NCBI GenBank assembly: GCA_004297985.1
Contig: SCRA01000086.1
Location: 1 to 64,000 of the forward strand
Direction: 5' to 3'
From: a bacterium
GTDB taxonomy: Bacteria; Vulcanimicrobiota; Vulcanimicrobiia; Vulcanimicrobiales; SCRA01
Length of the DNA: 64,000 bases
The position numbers were made by a program, and so were the translations under genes. Shown here in pieces: positions 42,990 through 51,021 of the stretch. The notes under the pieces are model-generated. The model had not been told where the DNA came from. It ran no database searches and saw only the letters and a program-made list of their open reading frames with translations. How positions within the stretch are numbered: the stretch's first letter is position 1; each line of letters begins with the position of its first letter.

Positions 42990-44137
42990 AGCGCCTGGAA
43001 CGTTCCCTTGCGCTCCTGCGCGCTGCCGGCGAGGAGCCCAACCTCGCCGCAATCCGCAACAGCATTCCGCTAGCCTTCATCGGCCTGGTGTCGCTGTTGC
43101 CGTTCTATCTCCTCTCCCCCGGTCACGGCTTCCGCGAGCGATTCTACGCTGCGTTTCCCGCCGGCTTCGGCGTCATGTCGTGGGCGCTGGTGGTGATCCT
43201 CGCCTACGCGCTCGCTAAGCGCCTGCGAACGCCACGCTGGAGCGTGGTCGTCGTCTCGCTGCTCTGCTTCTGGCTGGCTCTGCCGCGCCCGCCGGCCGAG
43301 GGGTGGATGGCGCAGTTGGCACAGCTCGGTTCGAGCGGACTCTTTCTCGCCATGCTCGTGGCGCTCGTGGCGGCCAACGCGCAGCGCATCGGCCAGCGGT
43401 GCGGCGGCCTCGCCGGCGCCGCCGTCGCGCTAGCGGCGGTGATCGCCGTCTTCGCAGGGCTTTTTGCCGCACATCTCTCGCTCGCCGTGGGTTTCGCGCA
43501 CCTGATGGCGCCGCTGGCCGCGCTGGGCGACAGTCTGCCCGCCGTCCTCTTCATCGTGATCGTGGAGACGGTGCTCTGGATGGCCGGCATCCACGGCCCG
43601 GCACTGGTGGCGCCGGTGGTGACGCCGGTCTACCTGCATTTGGTTCAGGAGAACGGTTATGCACTGGCGCACGGCATCTATCCGCCGCACATCGTCACCA
43701 TAGCGTTCTTCGCCTTCGTCTTTCCCGGCGGCGCCGGTGCCACGATCGCGCTGCCGTTTCAACTGCTGCGCGGCGGCATCCCGCGCGTGCGCAGGGTCGC
43801 GGCGGCGGCGCTCCTGCCTTCGCTGGTCAACGCCAACGAACCACTGATGTTCGGTTTGCCGGTGATTGCCAATCCAGCGCTGGCCGTGCCGTTCGTGATC
43901 ACGCCGGTGATGCTGGCCTGCGTCGCCTATGCTGCCGTTGCGCTCCATCTGGTGGCGCCCACGGTGCTCTGGCTGCCGTCGTCGGTCCCCACCGTGATCT
44001 TCGCCTACTTCGCCACCGGCGGCGATTGGCGGGCGGTAGTCTTGGCGCTGGTGAACATCGCGCTCGCCGCGCTCATCTATCTGCCGTTCTCACGCGTCTA
44101 CCGGCGCCACTTGGAGAGTCCATGCGAGAGTTCGTAA
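42965..44137 (+). CDS. PTS EIIC-like sugar permease (lactose/cellobiose family), orphan
   Basis: 390 aa with about ten membrane helices. Lac-family EIIC marks are WMAGIHGPALVAP and NANEPLMFGLPVIANPALAVPFVITPV (the conserved NEP loop). EIIC proteins carry sugar through the membrane while EIIB phosphorylates it. No EIIA, EIIB, HPr or EI gene is in the window and no EIIB domain is fused. It may have lost PTS coupling or work with distant partners. It sits between a C26 hydrolase and a PLP lyase in overlapping frames, which suggests an amino-acid- or sugar-amine-linked role. Confidence 0.75.
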   Translation: MAGSAPLLKRLERSLALLRAAGEEPNLAAIRNSIPLAFIGLVSLLPFYLLSPGHGFRERFYAAFPAGFGVMSWALVVILAYALAKRLRTPRWSVVVVSLLCFWLALPRPPAEGWMAQLAQLGSSGLFLAMLVALVAANAQRIGQRCGGLAGAAVALAAVIAVFAGLFAAHLSLAVGFAHLMAPLAALGDSLPAVLFIVIVETVLWMAGIHGPALVAPVVTPVYLHLVQENGYALAHGIYPPHIVTIAFFAFVFPGGAGATIALPFQLLRGGIPRVRRVAAAALLPSLVNANEPLMFGLPVIANPALAVPFVITPVMLACVAYAAVALHLVAPTVLWLPSSVPTVIFAYFATGGDWRAVVLALVNIALAALIYLPFSRVYRRHLESPCESS

Positions 44138-45402
44138 CGGCGCTGCTCGACGGCACGCCGCAGGCCTATCATCCTGCGCTCGTGGAGGCGGCACGCGCGG
44201 CTGCGCAAGAGACGGCGGAGCCGCTTGCGCTGGAGCGTGCGCAGGACGCCGCGGTTCGCGCGCGCGTGCTGCGCGCGTTCGTGGCGGCCGATCTCACCGA
44301 CGCCGACCTCGCCGGCACCACCGGCTATGGCTACGGCGATGCCGCGCGCGAGGGCTACGAGCGCTTGTTGGCGGAGCTGTTCGGCGCCGAGCGCGCGCTG
44401 GCGCGCCTCTCGCTGGTCAGCGGCACCCATGCCATCGTTGCCACGCTCGCGGCGCTGGTGGCGCCGGGTGAGCGGCTGCTTTGCGCCACAGGGCGCCCTT
44501 ACGACACGCTGTGCAACGCCATCGTGCAGGACGGCGCGTCCCTGGTGAACCGCGAGCACATTCGCTACGACGAGGTGGCGCTGCGCGCCGGCGGAACGGT
44601 GGACCTCGAGGCGCTGCGAGCGGCGCTGGCCGAGCCCACGCGCGCCGTCTTCGTGCAGCGCTCGCGCGGCTACGCGCCGCGGCCATCGCTGGGCATCGCC
44701 GAGTGCGCGCAGATCGTGGAGAGCGTGCACGCGGCGTCGCCGGAGACGCTGGTGCTGGTGGACAACTGCTACGGCGAGTTCGTGGAGGAGCGTGAGCCGA
44801 CGCACGTTGGTGCCGACCTCTGTATGGGATCGCTCATCAAGAATCCCGGCGGAGGGTTGGCGCCTACGGGCGGGTACGTCGCGGGGCGCGCCGAGCTCGT
44901 CGAGGCCGTCGCCACGCGCCTCTATGCGCCTGGCCTGGGCGACCGCCTGGGGCCCACGCTTGGGCTGGGGCGGCTCTTCTTCCAGGGGCTCTTCCAGGCG
45001 CCGCTGATCGTACGCGAGGCGTTGCGCGGCCTGCGCTTCGCCGCCGCGCTCTTCGCGCGCTTGGGCTACGCCGTCGATCCCGCCCCCGATGCGCCGCGGC
45101 GCGACATCATCCAAGGCATCCGCCTGCGCGACGGCGACGAGCTGGTGGCCTTTGCGCGCGGCCTCCAGCGGTCGATGCCGATCAACGCGCGCTTCGCCCC
45201 GGAGCCGGGACCCGTGCCGGGCTACATCGATCGCGTGGTGATGGCCGGCGGGTCGTTCGTCGGCGGCGCGACCCTCGAGCTCTCGTGCGACGCTCCGTTG
45301 CGCGCGCCCTTCGACGTCTACCTGCAGGGCGGTATCATGGCGGAGCATACCGCCTTCGGCGCCATGGCCGCTGCCCAGGCCTTGCTCGAAAGGGGCTGTT
45401 GA
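44122..45402 (+). CDS. PLP-dependent methionine gamma-lyase-like protein (aluminium-resistance family)
   Basis: 426 aa from ATG 44122, inside the end of the EIIC gene. Family stretches are GYGYGDAAREGYERLLAELFGAE, SLVSGTHAIVATLAALV, VFVQRSRGYAPRPSLGI, LVDNCYGEFVEEREP and the PLP lysine in GSLIKNPGGGLAPTGGYVAG. These fold-type I enzymes are usually annotated as methionine gamma-lyase family or aluminium-resistance protein. The reaction is not firmly known. Cotranslation with EIIC is likely from the 16-nt overlap. Confidence 0.88.
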   Translation: MREFVTALLDGTPQAYHPALVEAARAAAQETAEPLALERAQDAAVRARVLRAFVAADLTDADLAGTTGYGYGDAAREGYERLLAELFGAERALARLSLVSGTHAIVATLAALVAPGERLLCATGRPYDTLCNAIVQDGASLVNREHIRYDEVALRAGGTVDLEALRAALAEPTRAVFVQRSRGYAPRPSLGIAECAQIVESVHAASPETLVLVDNCYGEFVEEREPTHVGADLCMGSLIKNPGGGLAPTGGYVAGRAELVEAVATRLYAPGLGDRLGPTLGLGRLFFQGLFQAPLIVREALRGLRFAAALFARLGYAVDPAPDAPRRDIIQGIRLRDGDELVAFARGLQRSMPINARFAPEPGPVPGYIDRVVMAGGSFVGGATLELSCDAPLRAPFDVYLQGGIMAEHTAFGAMAAAQALLERGC

Positions 45403-45433
45403 GCGCTCGCCAAACATCGTCTCACGAAACCTC

Positions 45434-45799
45434 ATGGACTCGAAGCCTGAAGGGCGCGCCTACTTCCGCGCCGCCGTCTCGATCCCGGCCCGCTACGCCA
45501 TCGACGGAAGACTGGGGTATGCGGAAGGCTGGATCAATGACCTCAGCGGCGGCGGGATCAAACTCGTCATCGACGAGGACCTTCCCGCGGGCGGCGTGCT
45601 GGCGTTGCGTTTTCTGCTCCCCGAGTCGTCGGAACCCATTGACGCGCGCGGGCGCGTCGTACTCTCCTATCGTGACCACCCGCAGGGGCGCTACGCGCTG
45701 GGCGTCACCTTCACGGCGATCGACGGCGGGCAGCGCGAGCGGATCGTCCGTTATGTCCAAGCATTACAGCTCCGGCGCCTCCAGGAGGGGATGCACTAG
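45434..45799 (+). CDS. Single-domain PilZ protein, 121 aa
   Basis: Almost the whole protein is a PilZ barrel. The first c-di-GMP motif RxxxR is RAYFR, the second (D/N)-x-S-x-x-G is D-L-S-G-G-G-I, and RYALGVTFTAI closes the domain. It ends in a short charged helix. It lies 24 bp ahead of an FHA-domain gene, so second-messenger and phospho-threonine signalling are adjacent. It resembles the first half of the PilZ protein at 14.7 kb (DISGGGM). Confidence 0.88.
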   Translation: MDSKPEGRAYFRAAVSIPARYAIDGRLGYAEGWINDLSGGGIKLVIDEDLPAGGVLALRFLLPESSEPIDARGRVVLSYRDHPQGRYALGVTFTAIDGGQRERIVRYVQALQLRRLQEGMH

Positions 45800-45822
45800 C
45801 AACCGAACCCCTCCCCCCGTCC

Positions 45823-46122
45823 ATGTACCAGCTTGAAGTATTGAACGGTCCGCTCGACGGGAAGACATGGTCTTTCGAGAGCGAGATCACCATCGGCCGC
45901 GACGAGGCGCAGGCGCACGCGTGCATCAGCACCGACCGCTACGTCTCGCGCCGTCACGCGCGCCTGAAGGCTGAGAGCGGGCGGCTCCTGCTCACCGACT
46001 TGGGGAGCCGCAATGGTATCCGCCTGGGCGGACGCCCGGTGGCGGAGAGCGCGCCCCTCGCTGCCGGCGAGACCTTCGTCGTGGGGCGCACGGAGCTGAG
46101 GGTCGTCGAGCTGTCGTGCTGA
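45823..46122 (+). CDS. FHA-domain protein, 99 aa
   Basis: A stand-alone forkhead-associated domain with all core residues: ITIGRDEAQ (GR), DRYVSRRHARL (S-x-x-H) and DLGSRNGIRLGG (NG). It should bind phosphothreonine peptides. No Ser/Thr kinase is in the window. The stop overlaps the panC GTG by 7 nt, so it is cotranslated with the CoA pathway operon for no obvious reason. Confidence 0.9.
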   Translation: MYQLEVLNGPLDGKTWSFESEITIGRDEAQAHACISTDRYVSRRHARLKAESGRLLLTDLGSRNGIRLGGRPVAESAPLAAGETFVVGRTELRVVELSC

Positions 46123-47012
46123 TCGTGCGCACGCCTGGCGAGTGCCGCCGGGCGGTCGCGGAGCTCCCCGCACCCGTCGGCTTCGTGCCGACGATGGGTG
46201 CCCTCCACGCCGGCCACCTCTCCGTCATCGGCCGCGCGCGCGAAGAGAATGCCGCCGTGGCCGTCTCCATCTTCGTCAACCCGCTGCAGTTCGCGCCGCA
46301 CGAAGATTACGAGCGGTACCCACGCGTCTTCGATCGTGACTGCACCCTGCTGCGCGAGCACGGCGTCCACCTACTCTACGCTCCCGGCGTGGAGACGATG
46401 TATCCCGAAGGCTTCAGCACGACCGTCGATGTCGGCCATTTGGGCGAGGAGCTCGAAGGTGCGCGCCGCCCGGGCCACTTTCGCGGCGTGGCGACCGTGG
46501 TGGCCAAGCTGCTGGGCGCCGTCCGCCCGCACCGCCTCTACCTGGGGCAGAAGGATGCGCAGCAGACGGCGGTGCTCCGGCGCCTCGTCCACGACCTCGA
46601 CATCGGCACGGAGGTCGTCATCGCGCGCACCGCGCGCGAGCGCGACGGTCTTGCGCTCTCCAGCCGCAACGTCTATCTGACGCCCGAGCAGCGGGCGGCG
46701 GCGCCTGCGCTCCATAGCGCACTCGAAGCGGCGGCGCACGCCATCGCAGGCGGCGAGCGCGATCCGCGTGTGGCGCTAGAGGCGGCCCGCCGCAAACTGA
46801 TCGCGCCGTTTCGCGAAGACTACGTGGCGATCGTCGATCCGGCGGCGTTTACCGTGCTCGAAGAGCTGCGCCGCCCCGCGCTCGTGCTGGGCGCGGCCTA
46901 TCTCGGCGTAACGCGCCTCATCGACAACCTTGCCGTGCCCGGCGACGACGGCGTCGATCCCATCGTGACGCCGCCGCTCACCGCCGTGCGCAGAGGTCTG
47001 CGGATGCCATGA
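46116..47012 (+). CDS. panC: Pantothenate synthetase
   Basis: 298 aa from GTG 46116. It joins pantoate and beta-alanine with ATP. Motifs are FVPTMGALHAGHLSVI (HxGH nucleotide site), SIFVNPLQFAPHEDYERYPR, GQKDAQQ and LALSSRNVYL (KMSKS-like loop). The first of three CoA-biosynthesis genes in a row, its stop overlaps the coaBC start by ATGA. Neither panB nor panD is in the window. Confidence 0.95.
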   Translation: MLIVRTPGECRRAVAELPAPVGFVPTMGALHAGHLSVIGRAREENAAVAVSIFVNPLQFAPHEDYERYPRVFDRDCTLLREHGVHLLYAPGVETMYPEGFSTTVDVGHLGEELEGARRPGHFRGVATVVAKLLGAVRPHRLYLGQKDAQQTAVLRRLVHDLDIGTEVVIARTARERDGLALSSRNVYLTPEQRAAAPALHSALEAAAHAIAGGERDPRVALEAARRKLIAPFREDYVAIVDPAAFTVLEELRRPALVLGAAYLGVTRLIDNLAVPGDDGVDPIVTPPLTAVRRGLRMP

Positions 47013-48235
47013 GCTCCGTTGCAGGCCGCACGCTGGTGGTCGGCGTCTGCGGCGGGATAGCCGCCTACAAAGTCGCCGGCATCGTCTCGACGCTCGTGCA
47101 GCGCGGCGCCGATGTGCACGTTGTGATGACGGAGGCGGCACAGCGCTTCGTCGCGCCGCTGACGTTTCACGCACTCTCCGCCAATCGCGTCCATACCTCG
47201 CTGTGGGAGATCCGGGACCGCGAGGATCACGTGCTCCATGTGACGCTGGCCCACCGTGCCGCGGCGCTCTTGATCGCCCCCGCCACCGCCGATGCGATCG
47301 CCAAGCTCGTCCACGGCTACGCCGAGGATCTGCTCGGAGCGGTGGCGCTGGCGGCACGCTGCCCCATGATCCTGGCGCCCGCGATGAACAGTTCGATGTG
47401 GGAGCATCCCGCTACGCGCGCCAACGTGGCGGCGCTGCGCGCGCGCGGTTGGCAGATCGTGGGGCCGGAGAGCGGCTTCCTGGCCGAGCGCGAGCGCGGC
47501 GTGGGGCGTCTTGCCGCCGAGGAGCGCATCATCGCCGCACTGGAAGACGCGGTGGCGCGCACGCACGAGCTGGAGGGTCAGCACGTGCTGGTGACGGCGG
47601 GTGCAACGCGCGAGGCCATCGATCCCGTGCGCTTCATCTCCAATGCCTCGACGGGGGCGATGGGGATCGAGATCGCGCGCGAGGCGACGCTGCGCGGTGC
47701 GCAGGTCGATCTCGTGTTGGGACCCACGCATCTCGATCCGCCCCACGGCGCGCGCGCCCATCGCGTGGAGAGCGCGCGCGAGATGCACGAGCGCGTGATG
47801 GCCTTGCGCGAGGGCGTGCACGTGATCGTCGCGGCCGCCGCCGTCGCCGACTGGCGCCCCGCCGTGATTTTCGTGCAGAAGGTGAAGAAGGAGGACGTGG
47901 ATCCTATGTTGCGCCTCGAGCGCAATCCGGATATCCTCGCCCAGCTCGGCGCCGCCAAGGGCGCTGCGTTCCTGGTGGGATTCGCCGCCGAGACGGAGCA
48001 CGTGGAGGAACACGCGCGTGAGAAGCTGGCGCGTAAGCGCCTCGACCTGATCTGCGTCAACGACGTCTCCCAGCCAGGCATCGGCTTCGCCAGCGCGGAG
48101 AACGAGATGCTCCTGCTCTGGGAGCATGGTCGCGAGCCGCTGGAACGGGCCTCCAAGCGCGAGATCGCGGCGCGCATCTGGGACCGCATCGCAACGCTGC
48201 GCGGCGCGGAGCGAGCGCACGAAGGAGAGGCTTGA
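47009..48235 (+). CDS. coaBC: Bifunctional phosphopantothenoylcysteine decarboxylase/synthetase
   Basis: 408 aa. The CoaC flavoprotein half has VGVCGGIAAYK, PATADAIAKL and PAMNSSMWEHPA. The CoaB half has VTAGATREAIDPVRFISNASTGAMG, AAAVADWRP and VKKED, and a C-terminal CVNDVSQPGIGF. It converts 4'-phosphopantothenate plus cysteine to 4'-phosphopantetheine. The usual SSGKMG loop reads STGAMG, so a Lys is replaced by Ala. Genes before and after overlap it. Confidence 0.93.
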   Translation: MSSVAGRTLVVGVCGGIAAYKVAGIVSTLVQRGADVHVVMTEAAQRFVAPLTFHALSANRVHTSLWEIRDREDHVLHVTLAHRAAALLIAPATADAIAKLVHGYAEDLLGAVALAARCPMILAPAMNSSMWEHPATRANVAALRARGWQIVGPESGFLAERERGVGRLAAEERIIAALEDAVARTHELEGQHVLVTAGATREAIDPVRFISNASTGAMGIEIAREATLRGAQVDLVLGPTHLDPPHGARAHRVESAREMHERVMALREGVHVIVAAAAVADWRPAVIFVQKVKKEDVDPMLRLERNPDILAQLGAAKGAAFLVGFAAETEHVEEHAREKLARKRLDLICVNDVSQPGIGFASAENEMLLLWEHGREPLERASKREIAARIWDRIATLRGAERAHEGEA

Positions 48236-49044
48236 TGCTGCTCACGATCGACGTCGGCAACACGGAGATCAAGCTGGGCGTCTACGGCAAGGAGAAACGC
48301 GGTCAAGCGCAGTTGATCCGCGTCTGGCGGCTGACCACCGAGCGGCGCCGCACAGCCGATGAGTACGGCATCCACTTCATCAACCTGTTCGCCTTTGCCG
48401 GTCTCGATCCGCACGGCGTGACGGCGATCGCCGTGGCCAGCGTGGTTCCGGGTACGGAGCGTGCGCTGCGCACGGCCTGTCAAGCGTACTTCGACGTCGA
48501 GCCGGCCTTCTTGCGCTCCGGTGAGCAGCAGTTGATCTCCATTCGCACGGAGCGCCCGCGCGAAGTCGGCGCCGATATCGTCGCGGGCGCCATCGGCGGG
48601 GTGGCGAAGTTCGGTACGCCGCTCATCATCGTGGGCTACGGCACGGCTACCACCTACGCCGCCGTCTCGGCGGCGGGGGAGTTTCTCGGCACGGCCATCG
48701 CGCCGGGCATTCAGATCGCCTTCGATGCACTGGTTGGGCGCACGGCGCAACTGCCGCAGGTCTCGCTGGAGCTGATCAACTCCGTGATCGGCAAGAACAC
48801 GCAGGAGGCCCTGCAGTCAGGCGTCATCTACGGCGTGATCGGTCAGACCGAAGGCATCGTGACGCGCATGCGCGCGGAGCTGGGCGCGCAGACGAAGGTC
48901 GTGGCGACGGGCGGTTTAGCCGATCTCGTTGCGCGCCATCAAGAGATCTTCGAGGCGATCGATGCCGTCGATCCGCATTTGAATCTCGAAGGGCTGCGTC
49001 TCTTCGCACGAACGCAGGAGCACGCGGAAGCCGCGTCGCCGTGA
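48235..49044 (+). CDS. coaX: Type III pantothenate kinase-like protein
   Basis: 269 aa from ATG 48235 (GAAGGAGAGG upstream), overlapping the coaBC stop by one base. The P-loop-like DVGNTEIKLGVY, SVVPGTERAL, PREVGAD, GTATTYA and TAIAPGIQIAFDAL place it in the CoaX family (ASKHA fold), which phosphorylates pantothenate. Two usual residues differ. The canonical DFGTA-T-x-D strand is GYGTATTYA, losing both Asp. GADR is GADI. The catalytic Asp of GAD is kept. Activity is plausible from the operon, but these changes deserve a check. Confidence 0.88.
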   Translation: MLLTIDVGNTEIKLGVYGKEKRGQAQLIRVWRLTTERRRTADEYGIHFINLFAFAGLDPHGVTAIAVASVVPGTERALRTACQAYFDVEPAFLRSGEQQLISIRTERPREVGADIVAGAIGGVAKFGTPLIIVGYGTATTYAAVSAAGEFLGTAIAPGIQIAFDALVGRTAQLPQVSLELINSVIGKNTQEALQSGVIYGVIGQTEGIVTRMRAELGAQTKVVATGGLADLVARHQEIFEAIDAVDPHLNLEGLRLFARTQEHAEAASP

Positions 49045-50369
49045 AGTTGCGGCTGGGCGTCGGGCAGCGGCTCACCGTCTGGTGGGTGGCACTCTTCGCC
49101 TTAGGTTTGGCGATCTACTCACTGCTCGCCGCGGCCTGGGTGGAGCACGCCCACGAACGCGCCCTCTCCATCGACCTGCTCACCCAGGCCTCGGATGGCG
49201 TGGCAGCCGTCGATCCCGTGGGCAACCGCTTCACCCGCGCCATCCCGCTGCCGGCTATCGCGGGCTACGCTCTCGTCTCGTACGTCGGCGGGCGGCCCGG
49301 CGAGGTGCGCGGCGTTCCGCCGTCCGCCGCGACGCTCGCGCGGGCGGCGCACCTTCCCGTTGGGCGGACGAGCTTTCTGAGCGGCGATCCCGCCTACTTC
49401 GTTGCCGTGGCCGCCGCCGGAAGTGGGGACCGCGGCCCGCGCGTGGCCGTCTTCGCCGACAACGAAGCGCTGGAGGAAGAGGAGGAGCGCGTACGCGGCG
49501 CGATGCTCGCCTCGGGCCTGCCGATGCTCCTCTTCGCGGCCTTCACGGGATGGCTGTTGGCACGCGGCGCGTTGGCTCCTATCGACCGCATCATCGCCAC
49601 GGCCTCAGAGGTAGCGCGATCGGGGCGCCTGAGCGCACGCCTACGCTTGGGCGGCGACGACGAGCTGGGGCGCCTGGCGCGGACGTTCGACGAGATGCTC
49701 GAGCGGTTGGAGGCGTCGTTCGATCGCGAGCGCGCGTTCATCGGCGAAGTCTCCCACGAGTTGCGCCAGCCGCTGGCGGCGCTAGGCGCGGAAGCAGAGC
49801 TGACGCTGCTGCGCAAGCGCGAACCCGCGGAGTACGCGCGCGCGCTCGAGGCGATCCGCGAGCGCGCCGAGCGTCTCTCGCGCACCATCGACGACTTGCT
49901 GCTGCTGGCGCGTGCCGATGCCGGCGTGACGGGGCGGACGATGCGCGGCGAAGTGAACGAGGCCGTCAGCGAGGCCTGCGCTGAGCTCCAGCGGCGCGGT
50001 CCCGGCATCCCCGTGGAGCTGCATCTGCGCGAGGAGCCGTTGGTCGTTGCCGTTGCCACGTCGCTGTTGGCGCGCATGGTAGAGAACCTCCTGGCCAACG
50101 CGCGCCGCGCGGCGCACCGCCTGGTACGCGTCGAAGTAGCTGCGCGCGATGGCCGCGCGGTAGTAACCGTCGACGACGACGGCCCCGGCGTCCCGCCCGC
50201 GGAGCGTGAGGCGATCTTTCGCCGCTTCTACCGCCGCTCCGACGACGGTACCGGTTTGGGTCTGCCGATCGCTGCGGCGGTGGCACGCGCGGGCGGCGGG
50301 GCGATTACCGTCGAGGATCGCCCGGGCGGCGGGGCGCGTTTCGTCATCGCTCTGCCGATCGCGTGGTGA
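49041..50369 (+). CDS. Two-component sensor histidine kinase
   Basis: 442 aa from GTG 49041, overlapping coaX by GTGA. Two membrane helices (residues ~11-33 and ~153-174) enclose a ~120-residue periplasmic sensor. Then come HAMP (ARGALAPIDRIIATASEV), HisKA with His239 (IGEVSHELRQPLAAL) and HATPase (MVENLLANARRAA, DDDGPGVP, GTGLGLPIAAAVA). Its 3' end overlaps the convergent response-regulator gene by 26 bp. The partner is almost surely that regulator, which belongs to the efflux operon, so the pair probably senses an envelope-active compound. Confidence 0.93.
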   Translation: MKLRLGVGQRLTVWWVALFALGLAIYSLLAAAWVEHAHERALSIDLLTQASDGVAAVDPVGNRFTRAIPLPAIAGYALVSYVGGRPGEVRGVPPSAATLARAAHLPVGRTSFLSGDPAYFVAVAAAGSGDRGPRVAVFADNEALEEEEERVRGAMLASGLPMLLFAAFTGWLLARGALAPIDRIIATASEVARSGRLSARLRLGGDDELGRLARTFDEMLERLEASFDRERAFIGEVSHELRQPLAALGAEAELTLLRKREPAEYARALEAIRERAERLSRTIDDLLLLARADAGVTGRTMRGEVNEAVSEACAELQRRGPGIPVELHLREEPLVVAVATSLLARMVENLLANARRAAHRLVRVEVAARDGRAVVTVDDDGPGVPPAEREAIFRRFYRRSDDGTGLGLPIAAAVARAGGGAITVEDRPGGGARFVIALPIAW

Positions 50370-51021
50370 AGCGGTAGCCGAAGCCGCGCAGCGTCTCGAT
50401 GGCCTCGCCCTGCTCGCCGAGCTTGCGCCGCAGGCGCCCGATGAAGACGTCCACGACGTTCGAGGTCCCTTCGAAGAGCGAGCCCCAGACGTGTTCCTCG
50501 ATGCGCTCGCGCGGCAGCGCGATACCGGCGTTGCGCACGAGGAACTCGAGCAACTCGTACTCGCGCGTCGTGAGCTCGAGCGACTCTCCGGAGGCGCAGA
50601 CGGTGCGAGCGCGCACGTCGATGACGAGATCGCCCGCCATGTAGCGGCTGCTGCGCTGCGAGCCGGCGCGGCGGATCACCGAGCGCAGGCGTGCTAGCAG
50701 CTCGCGCACATGGAAAGGCTTGACGACGTAGTCGTCGGCGCCGGCGTCCAGGCCGATCACGCGATCATCCAACTCGTCGCGTGCCGTGACCAGCAGCACG
50801 GGCGTCGTATCCCCGGACTCGCGCACGCGGCGGCAGATCTCCAGGCCCGCCATCTCCGGCAGCATCCAGTCCAGCACGATGGCGTCGAAGCCGCCCGCCG
50901 CGGCCAGTGCGTCGCCGCGCGCACCGTCCCCGGCAACTTCGACGTCGTAGCCGCTCTCGCGCAGCGCGCGTGCGATCACCTCGCGCAACGGGGCATCGTC
51001 CTCGACGATCAGGACGCGCAT
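50344..51021 (-). CDS. OmpR/PhoB-family response regulator
   Basis: 225 aa from ATG 51021. The receiver has Asp51 (IVLDWMLPEM), acidic VEDD and Lys101 (DYVVKPF). The winged-helix C-terminus has LELTTREYELLEFLVRNAG and SNVVDVFIGRLRRKLGE...TLRGFGYRF. It is the last gene of the RND efflux operon (TGATG overlap with the adaptor gene), so it likely controls that operon. The cognate kinase gene lies tail-to-tail with a 26-bp overlap. Confidence 0.95.
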   Translation of the reverse strand: MRVLIVEDDAPLREVIARALRESGYDVEVAGDGARGDALAAAGGFDAIVLDWMLPEMAGLEICRRVRESGDTTPVLLVTARDELDDRVIGLDAGADDYVVKPFHVRELLARLRSVIRRAGSQRSSRYMAGDLVIDVRARTVCASGESLELTTREYELLEFLVRNAGIALPRERIEEHVWGSLFEGTSNVVDVFIGRLRRKLGEQGEAIETLRGFGYRFTTRSAER

